DNA of 64,000 bases from DASUAS01 sp963720765 (GTDB taxonomy: Bacteria > Actinomycetota > Acidimicrobiia > IMCC26256 > DASPTH01): assembly GCA_963720765.1 (NCBI GenBank), contig CAVRGS010000013.1, forward strand, positions 62,001-126,000, written 5' to 3'. Below are positions 55,503 through 63,768 of the stretch, piece by piece. The notes under the pieces are model-generated. The model made no database searches, was not told where the DNA came from, and was given only the letters and a program-made list of their open reading frames with translations. The position numbers and the translations under genes were made by a program. How positions within the stretch are numbered: position 1 is the first letter of the stretch; every line of letters begins with the position of its first letter.

Positions 55503-57113
55503 CTACGGCGGAGGCAACCCACCTTCGGCGTCCGCGCCCGCCTTCGTCGGTACGACGAGCAACATCTCGCCATCGGGCAGCACGGGCTCGACCACCGTGG
55601 CGCGCGCGGCGTCGCGGATGTCGGACGGCTTGCCGCTGGGCATCAGCGCGACCGTGACCATGCCCACGAGGGCGATCACCAGCGCGGCCACGAACACGAC
55701 GTGCAGCGCATCGGCGAAGGCGCCGCGCACCAGGTGTTGGGTCTCGGGTGGGAAGCGGGCGGCGGCCTGGGGTGACAGCAGGGAGCCTGCCTTGATCTGC
55801 GCGCCGGGGAACAACTCCTTCAGCCGGTCGGTGAGCGTGGTGAGCATCAGCGCGGCGGCGATGGCGACGCCGAACACGCCGCCGAGTTGGCGGGTGAAGT
55901 TGACGAGACCGGTGGCGACGCCCATGCGCGGGAGGTCGACGGAGTTCTGCGCCGCCAGCATGGTGGCGATGAACCCGAAGCCCATGCCCGTGCCGATGCA
56001 CACCATGGCGATGCTCACGTCGAGCTGCGACGAGTCGACGCCGACCTGCGTGAGCAGGAACGTCCCGACGAGCAGGAAGGAGAACGACGCCAGGCACATG
56101 AGCCGGTACCCGATCCGGAGGACGACCGGCGAGCCGATGGCCGAGCCGACCACGACGGCCAACATCATCGGCGTGAGCACGCGGCCGGCGTCGGTGGCCG
56201 ACGAGCGCAGCACCACCTGCACGAAGAGCGGCAGGAACGAGATGATCGCGAACATCACCATGCCGAGCGGGATGCCGATCACACTCGCGGCGCGCAACGC
56301 GGGGACGCGGAAGAGGCTGAACGGGATGAGCGGCTCGCTGGCACGGCGCTCGGCGACGACGAAGGCGACCAAGAGGATCGCGCTGGTGACGAACGACCCG
56401 ACGATCACCGGGGAGCCCCACGCGTAGTCACGGCCGCCGGTCTCGAGCGCGAAGACGAGCAGGATCGTCCACCCCAGCAGGGTGCACATGCCGAGCCAGT
56501 CGAGACGGTGACGGTGGCGATCGGTGAGCGGTTCGATCATCACGGTCTGCACGAGGATGACCGCGGCGATGCCGATGGGCAGGTTCACGAAGAACACCCA
56601 GTGCCACGAGAGCTGGTCGGTGATGAAGCCACCGATGAGCGGACCGATCACCGACGAGAACCCGAAGACCGCCGACATGACTGCCGACAGCTTGGCTCGT
56701 TGTTCGAGGGTGTAGAGGTCGGCGACGATCGTCTGCGCAACCGGGAGCAGGCACCCGGCGCCGACGCCCTGGACGGCGCGGAAGATGATCAGCTGGGCCA
56801 TCGACGTCGAGAGACCGCAGAAGACCGAGCCGACGAGGAAGATCACCATGCCGAGCAGGAAGATGCGCTTGCGGCCGAACATGTCGGCCAGGCGACCCCA
56901 GAGCGGGATCGACGCGATCTCGGCGAGCAGGTAGGCGGTGAACACCCAGGCGTAGTGGTCGATGCCGTGCAGGTCGCCGATCACCGTGGGCATCGCGGTG
57001 GCGACGATCGTGCTGTCGAGCGCGGCGAGGAACATGCCCGCGATCGCGCCGATGGTGGTGAGGACGATACGGCGCTTCGTGAGCTGTGCCGCGTACGCGG
57101 TCGTCGCGCTCAC
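55503..57113 (-). CDS. DHA2-family (EmrB/QacA) MFS exporter
   Basis: A 536-residue 14-TM drug:proton antiporter. TM1 holds AALDSTIVATAMPTVIGDL, the loop motif is LWGRLADMFGRKRIFLLG, motif C is FGFSSVIGPLIGGFI, and the C-terminal half is QNSVDLPRMGVATGLVNFTR. GTG 57113 overlaps the TetR stop by 4 bases, so pump and repressor form one unit under the palindrome at 57730. Confidence 0.92.
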   Translation of the reverse strand: MSATTAYAAQLTKRRIVLTTIGAIAGMFLAALDSTIVATAMPTVIGDLHGIDHYAWVFTAYLLAEIASIPLWGRLADMFGRKRIFLLGMVIFLVGSVFCGLSTSMAQLIIFRAVQGVGAGCLLPVAQTIVADLYTLEQRAKLSAVMSAVFGFSSVIGPLIGGFITDQLSWHWVFFVNLPIGIAAVILVQTVMIEPLTDRHRHRLDWLGMCTLLGWTILLVFALETGGRDYAWGSPVIVGSFVTSAILLVAFVVAERRASEPLIPFSLFRVPALRAASVIGIPLGMVMFAIISFLPLFVQVVLRSSATDAGRVLTPMMLAVVVGSAIGSPVVLRIGYRLMCLASFSFLLVGTFLLTQVGVDSSQLDVSIAMVCIGTGMGFGFIATMLAAQNSVDLPRMGVATGLVNFTRQLGGVFGVAIAAALMLTTLTDRLKELFPGAQIKAGSLLSPQAAARFPPETQHLVRGAFADALHVVFVAALVIALVGMVTVALMPSGKPSDIRDAARATVVEPVLPDGEMLLVVPTKAGADAEGGLPPP

Positions 57114-57715
57114 GAGCGTGATCCGCGGCGCGCCGGCGCATCCATGAGCGCAGGACCGATGACGCGCGCGAGGTCGCGGAGCCGTCGGTCGATCGGTTGC
57201 AACGCTCGCGCTGGTCGGCGGAGGTGCTCGATGAACAGACCCCACAGGAAGGTCGTGAGCACGTCGGTCGCGGCATCGACGTCTGCGCCAGGCGCGAGGT
57301 CGGTGCCGAGCAACAGGGTCTGGCGCCAGCGCTCTCGCCATTCGGCGTCGAGGGTCGTACCGACGTCGCGAGCGTCGGCGTCACCGAGCGAGGCCTCCCG
57401 GTGCATGAGGCGGAGGAAGTCGTAGTCGCGCAGGAAGCGCGAGAGCTCACGGCTCGCCTGCTCGACGACGAGTTGCTCCACCGGAGCGGGCTCCGGGGGC
57501 TCCCACGGATCGGCGTCGACGCGCGCCCGGTACACGGCCCGGATCAGGTCGGCCTTCGAAGCGAAGTGGTAGTAGAGGCCGGGCACGGTGAGGCCGGCGG
57601 CGTCGGCCAGCTCCCGCATGCTCACCGCGGTGGTGCCCCGCTCGGAGAACAGCGACAGGGCGCGGTCGATCACGCGGTCCCGAGTGGCGCCTTCCCCTCC
57701 CGAACGAGCGGCCAT
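57110..57715 (-). CDS. TetR-family repressor of the MFS exporter
   Basis: 201 residues. The HTH is VSMRELADAAGLTVPGLYYH at about residues 31-50, the rest is the helical ligand domain. It is the first gene of the pump operon, with a 20-base dyad 15 bases upstream of ATG 57715, the standard self-repression arrangement. Confidence 0.92.
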   Translation of the reverse strand: MAARSGGEGATRDRVIDRALSLFSERGTTAVSMRELADAAGLTVPGLYYHFASKADLIRAVYRARVDADPWEPPEPAPVEQLVVEQASRELSRFLRDYDFLRLMHREASLGDADARDVGTTLDAEWRERWRQTLLLGTDLAPGADVDAATDVLTTFLWGLFIEHLRRPARALQPIDRRLRDLARVIGPALMDAPARRGSRS

Positions 57716-57729
57716 CGCCGCGGGAACCT

Positions 57730-57749
57730 ACTTGAACGCTCGTTCAAGT
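57730..57749. promoter_or_regulatory. TetR operator
   Basis: ACTTGAACG and CGTTCAAGT are perfect 9-base arms around CT. It lies 15 bases before the TetR start and 45 bases before the divergent SRPBCC gene, so both may be controlled. Confidence 0.75.
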
Positions 57750-57793
57750 TCAACGAGCGGTTGGCCGCCCGGATCCGGGGGTAGTCGAGCCCC

Positions 57794-58234
57794 ATGGCTC
57801 GTTTCGTCGACACCGTCATGACGTCGCTGTGGTCCGAGGACGACGCGTTCTCGTACATGGCCGACGCCCGGAACTTCGCCGAGTGGGACCCGGGCACGAA
57901 GCGGGTCGACGAGGTGGAAGGGAACCGCGCCGGTCCGGATGCCGCCTTCGACGTGACCGCCGAGGTCGGTTCGCGTTCGACCGTGCTCCGCTACGAGGTG
58001 ACCGACTGGGATCCGCCACGGCGCGTGGTCCTCGAGGCGTCCAAGCCGTGGATGCACCTGCGGGACGAGATCCTGATCGATCGCGTGGCGACCGACACGC
58101 TCATCACGTACGACGCCCGCATCACGTTGCGCGGCCCGCTGAAGCTGTTCGACAAGTTCCTCGACAAGCGATTCCAGGCCGTCGGCGAACGCGCCGCGGC
58201 CGGGCTGAGGGAGCGGGTGCAGCAGCCCCGCTGA
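57794..58234 (+). CDS. SRPBCC-family protein
   Basis: A 146-residue START/Bet v1-like protein: MTSLWSEDDAFSYMADARNF, then STVLRYEVTDWDPPRRVVLE and ITLRGPLKLFDKFLDKRFQA. Probably ligand-binding; a chemical role cannot be read. It is divergent from the TetR and converges with the P450, 2 bases apart. Confidence 0.8.
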   Translation: MARFVDTVMTSLWSEDDAFSYMADARNFAEWDPGTKRVDEVEGNRAGPDAAFDVTAEVGSRSTVLRYEVTDWDPPRRVVLEASKPWMHLRDEILIDRVATDTLITYDARITLRGPLKLFDKFLDKRFQAVGERAAAGLRERVQQPR

Positions 58235-58236
58235 GG

Positions 58237-59439
58237 TCAGCTCGCCTGGACGGGCAGGCGTTCCCACCCGCGCACGTTCGGGGTGTGCGCCTGCTTGGCG
58301 TTGTCCCAGTCGACGTCCCAGTCGGTCCATCGCTGCAGCACCTCGTCGAGCGCGACGCGGCCTTCGAGGCGCGCCAGCGCGGCGCCGAGGCAGAAGTGGA
58401 GGCCGTACCCGAAGCTCAGGTGGTGGTCGATGTTGCGGTGGATGTCGAATCGGTCGCCGTCGGGGAAGTGACGCTCGTCGCGGTTCCCGGAGCCGTTCAC
58501 CAGCACCATGATCTCGCCGGCGCGCACGGTCTGGCCGTAGTACTCGACGTCGCGTTGCACCGTGCGGGCCTGCACCGGCGACGGCGCCTCGTAGCGCAGG
58601 ATCTCCTCGATCGCCTGGGGGACGAGCGTGCGGTCGGCAGCGATCGCGCGTCGTTGGTCGGGGTGCTCGGAGAGCAGCTTGCCGGTCCACCCGATGAGTC
58701 GGGTGGTGGTCTCGTTGCCGGCGCCGGCGAGCAGCATGATGTACATCAGCGTCTCGTCGCGCGTGAGCGTGCGGGTCACGCCGAACTCGTCTTCGAACTC
58801 GGTGGTGATCAGCTTGGTCATGAGGTCGTCGGTCGGGTGCTTGGTGCGGTGGTCGACGTACTCGCTGAACACGTCGAGACCTTCGAAGATCACGCCCGCC
58901 GACGGCACCTCTTCGCCGTCGCCCTCGATGCGCAGGCTGGCGTCGATGCGGTCGCGGATCGCAACCTGATCTTCCTCCGGGATGCCGAGCAGCATGCCGA
59001 TCGTGAGCATCGGCATGATCGCCCCGAGGTCGGTGATGAAGTCGAAGCGCCCCTCTTCCATGAGCGGGTCGAGCGTGCGGCGGCAGAACTCGCGCACCTT
59101 CGGCTCGATCGCGAGCATCGCCTTGGGCGTGAACACGCGCGACATCAGGCTGCGGTGCACGTCGTGCGCGGGCGGGTCCTCCATGAGGATCGACCCCGGC
59201 GGCATCTCCATGCCCGCCAGGATCATCTCGAGCGTGGAGCCCTTGCCCGAGCGGAAGTTGTCCCAGTCGACGAGGCCCTTCTCGACGTCGTCGTAGCGGG
59301 TGAGCGCCCAGAACGTGTACTTCTCGTTGCGGTACAGAGGCATCTCGTCGCGCATCCGCTTCCACAGCGGGTGCGGGTCCTTGTCGATCTCGACGCTGAA
59401 CGGGTCGTAGTAGATGTCGCTGTCGCTCGCGATCGTCAC
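58237..59439 (-). CDS. cytochrome P450
   Basis: A 400-residue P450. The haem motif FGYGLHFCLG carries Cys350, the I-helix motif is LLAGAGNETTT with the normal acid-Thr pair, and EEILRYEAP is ExxR-region like. It is divergent from an amidohydrolase-Rieske-ferredoxin-epoxide hydrolase unit; the 3Fe-4S ferredoxin at 61193 is of the kind that often feeds such P450s. GTG 59439 follows GGGGGAG. Confidence 0.93.
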   Translation of the reverse strand: MTIASDSDIYYDPFSVEIDKDPHPLWKRMRDEMPLYRNEKYTFWALTRYDDVEKGLVDWDNFRSGKGSTLEMILAGMEMPPGSILMEDPPAHDVHRSLMSRVFTPKAMLAIEPKVREFCRRTLDPLMEEGRFDFITDLGAIMPMLTIGMLLGIPEEDQVAIRDRIDASLRIEGDGEEVPSAGVIFEGLDVFSEYVDHRTKHPTDDLMTKLITTEFEDEFGVTRTLTRDETLMYIMLLAGAGNETTTRLIGWTGKLLSEHPDQRRAIAADRTLVPQAIEEILRYEAPSPVQARTVQRDVEYYGQTVRAGEIMVLVNGSGNRDERHFPDGDRFDIHRNIDHHLSFGYGLHFCLGAALARLEGRVALDEVLQRWTDWDVDWDNAKQAHTPNVRGWERLPVQAS

Positions 59440-59493
59440 GGCGTTGGTTCTCCCCCGATGGGTGCTGGGCCCGATGGTGATCTCGCTCCCCAC

Positions 59494-59516
59494 ACTAAAG
59501 TTGGGCGAGGTCCAAC
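59494..59516. promoter_or_regulatory. divergent promoter with small dyad
   Basis: TAAAGT (from 59496) and the dyad GTTGG...CCAAC (59500-59516, 7-base gap) lie in the 93 bases between the P450 and the amidohydrolase. A shared operator is plausible, but the arms are short. Confidence 0.35.
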
Positions 59517-59532
59517 ACAAGGGGGAGCGGCC

Positions 59533-60792
59533 ATGACGTCCAGCGAGTTCATCCAGGTCACGCACCGCGAGTTGCCGTTCTCGACGTTCGACTCCGACAA
59601 CCACCTGTACGAGAACCAGGACGCGCTCACCAAGTTCCTGCCCCCGGAGTACCAGGGGATCATCCGGTACGTCGACATCGGTGGCCGGACGAAGCTGGCC
59701 ATCCAGGACAAGATCTCCGACTACATCCCGAACCCGACCTTCAACCGCGTCGCGGTGCCCGGTGGGGCGGGGATGGACATCACCCAGGGCGGGGAGGGCT
59801 TCAACCGTCCGGGCGCCGGTGCGGGTTTCGGCAAGATGGTGGCGATGCCGAGCGTCGACGCGTTCTTCGACCCCGAGCCGCGCCTCGAGCTGATGAAGGA
59901 GATGGGCATCGATCGCACCCTGTTGTGGCCGACGCTCGCCAGCGCGCTCGAGGAGCGCATGGCCAACGATCCCGACGCGGTGTGCGTGGTGATCCACGCG
60001 CTCAACGAGTGGATGCACGAGCACTGGACCTACGTGTACTCCGACGCGATCTACTCCACGCCGATCATCAGCCTGGCTGCGGGCAACGACGTCGCCATCG
60101 CCGAGCTCGAATGGATCGCGGAGCGCGGCGCCCGCATCTTCCTCATCCGCGTCGCACCCGTGCCCACGTGGAAGGGCCGCAAGTCGTTCGCGCTGCCGGA
60201 GTTCGACCCGTTCTGGGAGCGCGTCGCCGAGCTCGACCTCGTGGTCGGCATGCACTCGGGTGACGCGGGCTACAACCGCTACACCAACGAGTGGGAGGGT
60301 CTCGGCGACAAGGAGATGGTGATCACCGCGAAGTCGAAGGCGCGCCAGTCGTCGCCGGCGTTCCTCGCGTTGTCGTCGGAGAAGGACAACCTCGTCGACG
60401 CGATGGCGTCGATCATCGGCCACGGGTTGGCCACGCGCTTCCCGACGCTCAAGTTCATGCCGGTGGAGTTCGCCAGCTCGTGGATCCGGCCGTTCTACGA
60501 CAAGCTGCAGCGCACCTACGACAAGGCGCCCGTGCTGTTCGACGAGAACCCGGTCGAGGTGTTCAACCGCAACGTGTGGGTGCACACGTTCCACGAGCCC
60601 GAGCCCAAGGGTCTGATCGACATCGGCATCCCTGTCGACCACATCATGTTCGGGTCCGACTTCCCCCACCCCGAGGGGATGGGTGATCCGCTGGCCTACT
60701 CGGCCGTCGTCGCCGACCTGCCGCTCGACCAGCAGGCACTGATCATGGGCGGCGCGCTCGAGAAGGCGATGAAGGTCGGGCAGTACGCCTGA
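59533..60792 (+). CDS. amidohydrolase_2-family hydrolase
   Basis: A 419-residue intact paralogue of the broken gene at 4642. The opening ELPFSTFDSDNHLYENQDAL, the inner YIPNPTFNRVAVPGG and GSDFPHPEGMGDPLAYSAVV are shared almost word for word. The usual HxH is reduced to a single His (SDNH), as in the other long members here. GGGGGAGC precedes the ATG. It leads the unit with Rieske, ferredoxin and epoxide hydrolase genes. Confidence 0.88.
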   Translation: MTSSEFIQVTHRELPFSTFDSDNHLYENQDALTKFLPPEYQGIIRYVDIGGRTKLAIQDKISDYIPNPTFNRVAVPGGAGMDITQGGEGFNRPGAGAGFGKMVAMPSVDAFFDPEPRLELMKEMGIDRTLLWPTLASALEERMANDPDAVCVVIHALNEWMHEHWTYVYSDAIYSTPIISLAAGNDVAIAELEWIAERGARIFLIRVAPVPTWKGRKSFALPEFDPFWERVAELDLVVGMHSGDAGYNRYTNEWEGLGDKEMVITAKSKARQSSPAFLALSSEKDNLVDAMASIIGHGLATRFPTLKFMPVEFASSWIRPFYDKLQRTYDKAPVLFDENPVEVFNRNVWVHTFHEPEPKGLIDIGIPVDHIMFGSDFPHPEGMGDPLAYSAVVADLPLDQQALIMGGALEKAMKVGQYA

Positions 60793-60819
60793 CGGCTCGC
60801 GTCCTGAATCTGCGCGCTC

Positions 60820-61155
60820 ATGAGTGACGACCAGGGGTTCATCGACGCGCTGCCGGCCGACTACCTGGAGCCGGGCGAGACGATGACGGTGGAGGTCGAG
60901 GGCACGCCGGTGACCGTCGCCAACGCCGACGGCACGTGGTGCGCGTTCGAGCACATGTGCCCACACCAGGCCACGCCGCTCGGTGGGCTACCGCTGATGC
61001 GCGGGGTGCTCCTGCGCTGCCCCGAGCACGGCTCGACCTTCGACGTCACCACTGGGCAGTGCGTGCTCCCGTCCGACGATGGTTGGACCGGCACCCTGCG
61101 CACGTTCCGCACGCAGGTGGTCGATGACGTGGTGCAGATCTCGCTGCAGTCATGA
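60820..61155 (+). CDS. Rieske [2Fe-2S] ferredoxin-like protein
   Basis: 111 residues. The cluster ligands are in CPHQATPLGG (Cys-Pro-His) and CPEHGSTFDV (Cys-x-x-His). A stand-alone Rieske ferredoxin of this size carries electrons to an oxygenase; the nearby P450 or an unlinked dioxygenase could be the partner. It starts 27 bases after the amidohydrolase stop. Confidence 0.88.
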   Translation: MSDDQGFIDALPADYLEPGETMTVEVEGTPVTVANADGTWCAFEHMCPHQATPLGGLPLMRGVLLRCPEHGSTFDVTTGQCVLPSDDGWTGTLRTFRTQVVDDVVQISLQS

Positions 61156-61192
61156 AGTGTCGATGTGAAGGGCCCAGCGTGAAGGTGCCAGC

Positions 61193-61393
61193 ATGAAGGT
61201 GGAAGTCGACGAGGACATCTGCGGGGGCTTCGGCACGTGCGTGGGGAAGGCCCCGGCGGTGTTCGAGCTCACCGACGCCGGCTACGCGATCGTGCTGCTC
61301 CCCGACGTGCCCGAGGAGCTCGAGGTCGCGGTCCAGGAGGCGGTCACGCTCTGCCCCACACACGCGATCAGGATCACGCCGTCTGATGAATGA
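61193..61393 (+). CDS. [3Fe-4S] ferredoxin
   Basis: 66 residues: VDEDICGGFGTCVGKAPAVF with the second and third ligand spacing replaced by Gly, and CPTHAI near the end. Three cluster Cys remain, the pattern of the 3Fe-4S ferredoxins that serve actinobacterial P450s. ATG 61193; its stop overlaps the epoxide hydrolase start by 8 bases. Confidence 0.9.
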   Translation: MKVEVDEDICGGFGTCVGKAPAVFELTDAGYAIVLLPDVPEELEVAVQEAVTLCPTHAIRITPSDE

Positions 61394-62504
61394 CGGCGTC
61401 GAGTCGTTCCGCGTCGACGTCGCCGACACGGTCCTCGACGATCTGCGCGCCCGGCTCGGCCGCACCCGTTTCCCCGACGCGGTCGCGGGCACCGGGTGGG
61501 AGTACGGCACACCGATCGAGGAGATCCGCGACCTGGCCGAATACTGGCGCGACGAGTACGACTGGCGCGCCGCCGAGGCCCGGCTGAACGAGTTCGACCA
61601 GTTCACGACCGCGATCGACGGCCAGCGCATCCACTTCGTGCACGCACGATCCGCGAATCCTGACGCGCTGCCCTTGCTGCTCGTGCACGGCTGGCCGGGA
61701 TCGATCGTCGAGTTCCTCGACGTGATCCCCAGGCTCACCGACGAGTTCCACGTCGTCGCGCCGTCACTGCCCGGGTACGGGTTCTCGGAACCGCCGCGTG
61801 TCCCGGGGTGGGACGTCGCCCGCGTCGCGCGTGCGCTCGTCGTGCTCATGGAACGCCTCGGGTACGAGCGCTACGGCGCGCAGGGCGGCGACTGGGGCGC
61901 GCAGATCACGACTCGGATGGCAACCCTCGACCCCGAGCACTGCGTGGGTCTGCACCTCAACATGCCGATCGCCGGACCACCAGCGGGCGACGCGCCGCTG
62001 ACCGGCGAGGAGCAGGCCGACCTCGCAGTGATGGCGCGCTTCCAGCGCGAGGACGCGGCGTACGCGCAGCTCCAGGGCGCGCATCCCCAGACGCTCGGCA
62101 TCGCGCTCGACGACTCACCGGCCGGTCTGCTCGCGTGGATCGCGCAGCGGTTCCGCGACTGGTCTGACTGCGACGGCGTGCTCGAGCGCAGCTTCACGAG
62201 CGATCAGCTGCTCACCAACGTGATGCTCTACTGGGTCACGCGGTCGTTCACGTCGTCGGCGCGCCTCTACTGGGAGACGATGCACAGCGGCGTGTTGCGC
62301 GAACCGATGGGACACGTGGACGTGCCGACGGGGATCGCGCGGTACCCCAAGGAGGAGATCCTGCGCTTCCCGCGCTCGTGGGTCGAGCAGCGGTACGACG
62401 TGACGCACTGGGTCGACATGCCCCGCGGTGGGCACTTCGCCGCCATGGAGGAGCCTGAGCTGTTCGCCGACGACCTCCGTGCCTTCTTCCGGACGGTGCG
62501 GTAG
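61386..62504 (+). CDS. epoxide hydrolase (EPHX1-like)
   Basis: A 372-residue epoxide hydrolase. EHN domain first, then VHGWPGSIVEFLDVIPR, the nucleophilic Asp in AQGGDWGAQ near residue 177, and the His in RGGHFAAMEEPE. It is paralogous to the gene at 18259. In this unit the P450 could form the epoxide that this enzyme opens. The start overlaps the ferredoxin gene. Confidence 0.92.
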   Translation: MNDGVESFRVDVADTVLDDLRARLGRTRFPDAVAGTGWEYGTPIEEIRDLAEYWRDEYDWRAAEARLNEFDQFTTAIDGQRIHFVHARSANPDALPLLLVHGWPGSIVEFLDVIPRLTDEFHVVAPSLPGYGFSEPPRVPGWDVARVARALVVLMERLGYERYGAQGGDWGAQITTRMATLDPEHCVGLHLNMPIAGPPAGDAPLTGEEQADLAVMARFQREDAAYAQLQGAHPQTLGIALDDSPAGLLAWIAQRFRDWSDCDGVLERSFTSDQLLTNVMLYWVTRSFTSSARLYWETMHSGVLREPMGHVDVPTGIARYPKEEILRFPRSWVEQRYDVTHWVDMPRGGHFAAMEEPELFADDLRAFFRTVR

Positions 62505-62608
62505 CGGTCGCGAAGAAACGGGGGGCTGCTCCACGCTTGAATCTCGCGTGGAGTCTCGGCTACAAGGGACAGGGGGCAGATCCCATACAGGAGGAGGTTC
62601 GACTCCTT

Positions 62609-62968
62609 GTGAAACGACTACTCGCTTCTGCCGCCATCGTCGCGATCGGGGCGGTCGGAGTCCCGATCGCCATTGCGACGCCCGCATTCGCTGCCGGCAA
62701 GGTGTGTCCCACGTTCCGAGCTTCGGGCTTGAAGTATCAATGGGAGACCGCAGGAACCGGTTTCACGTGCAAGAGCGCGAAGCATTGGCTCGTGAAGCTG
62801 ATCCGGGACCGCGCCGACACGAGCTCAGGAGAGGCCGCGCTCCACAACGGTCCCAAGGGCTACCACTGCTTCGCCACTCTCGACACCAAAGGCAAGGCGT
62901 CCGGGGGGCTCTGCTACAAGGGCACAGTGGCGTATCCCAAATCGGGATTCACCTGGAACGGCACCTGA
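62609..62968 (+). CDS. small secreted four-cysteine protein
   Basis: A 119-residue precursor. The Sec signal covers about residues 1-30 (VKRLLASAAIVAIGAVGVPI, ending AFAAG). The mature part of about 88 residues has four Cys (KVCPTF, FTCKSA, YHCFATL, LCYKG), which suggests two disulfides. No family is recognised. GTG 62609 is chosen because GGAGGAGG ends 11 bases upstream; the frame is open back to 62537, but that part does not look coding. Confidence 0.7.
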   Translation: MKRLLASAAIVAIGAVGVPIAIATPAFAAGKVCPTFRASGLKYQWETAGTGFTCKSAKHWLVKLIRDRADTSSGEAALHNGPKGYHCFATLDTKGKASGGLCYKGTVAYPKSGFTWNGT

Positions 62969-62981
62969 GCGCCAGGCCGAC

Positions 62982-63002
62982 CGCCGAGACTGCCGCTCGG
63001 CG
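62982..63002. terminator. candidate hairpin between convergent genes
   Basis: CGCCGAG and CTCGGCG pair perfectly around a 7-base loop, 14 bases after the secreted-protein stop and 46 bases before the convergent TetR stop. No U-tract. Confidence 0.4.
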
Positions 63003-63047
63003 TGGACGATCGGGCAAGGTGTGCTCCGCTCGCCGGCCCAAAGGGTC

Positions 63048-63716
63048 TCAGAGTCCCAGGAGCAGCCGGGTGATGCTGTCCGCCAACCAATCCCGGTACA
63101 CGTCTGCGGTCCAGTCTCGTTGGCTACGCAAGAGTCGGTGGACATCGGGGCCGGCGATGGTCCAGAGGATGTCGGTGGCGTGCTTCTCGTCGAGACCGGC
63201 GCGGAGCTGCCCGGACGCGGTCAGGGCCCGCACGGTTCGGCGCATTCCCTCGAGACGCTGACGCTGCTGGACGTCGGTTCGCAGCGCAGCGATCTCGGGA
63301 TCACTCCCAGCGGCGGAGAGCATGAGGTCGTCGATGCGGCGGGCCCGTTCGTGAACGTCGGTGATGCCTTCCGCGACGAGTCGTGCGCGCTGTCGAGGGT
63401 CGGGTTCGGCGGCGAGCGCTTCGGGCTGGCCGCGGTCGAGCAGTGCCACTGGCGAGTCGTCACCGGCGACGCGCACGTCCATGAGGGTCGTGAGAACACC
63501 TCGCTTCGAGCCGAAGGCGGTGTACACGGTGTCGACCGACACGTCGGCTGCCGCCGCGATGGCCGTGATGGTCGTGGCGCCGTACCCGTCGGAGAGGAAG
63601 AGCTGCTCGGCGGCGTCGAGAATGTTGCGGCGCGTGAGCCTCGCCTGCTCGGCGCGCAGGGTCGACCGGTACGGGCGACGCGAGCCTTGGGAAGGCTGGT
63701 TGACGGGCGTGGTCAT
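63048..63716 (-). CDS. TetR-family regulator
   Basis: 222 residues. The HTH is TTITAIAAAADVSVDTVYTA near residues 48-67, after an Arg-rich N-terminal arm (RRPYRSTLRAEQARLTRRN). The C-terminal domain is not typed. Divergent from the SnoaL-like gene at 63769, which it probably controls through the dyad at 63722. Confidence 0.88.
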   Translation of the reverse strand: MTTPVNQPSQGSRRPYRSTLRAEQARLTRRNILDAAEQLFLSDGYGATTITAIAAAADVSVDTVYTAFGSKRGVLTTLMDVRVAGDDSPVALLDRGQPEALAAEPDPRQRARLVAEGITDVHERARRIDDLMLSAAGSDPEIAALRTDVQQRQRLEGMRRTVRALTASGQLRAGLDEKHATDILWTIAGPDVHRLLRSQRDWTADVYRDWLADSITRLLLGL

Positions 63717-63721
63717 TTCAT

Positions 63722-63736
63722 CCTAGTTTACATAGG
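63722..63736. promoter_or_regulatory. small dyad between TetR and SnoaL-like genes
   Basis: CCTA and TAGG around GTTTACA, in an AT-rich patch unlike its surroundings, 6 bases before the TetR start. Probable operator/promoter; the arms are short. Confidence 0.4.
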
Positions 63737-63768
63737 TTGAATCGAGTGATCATGGATTGGAGATCGCG

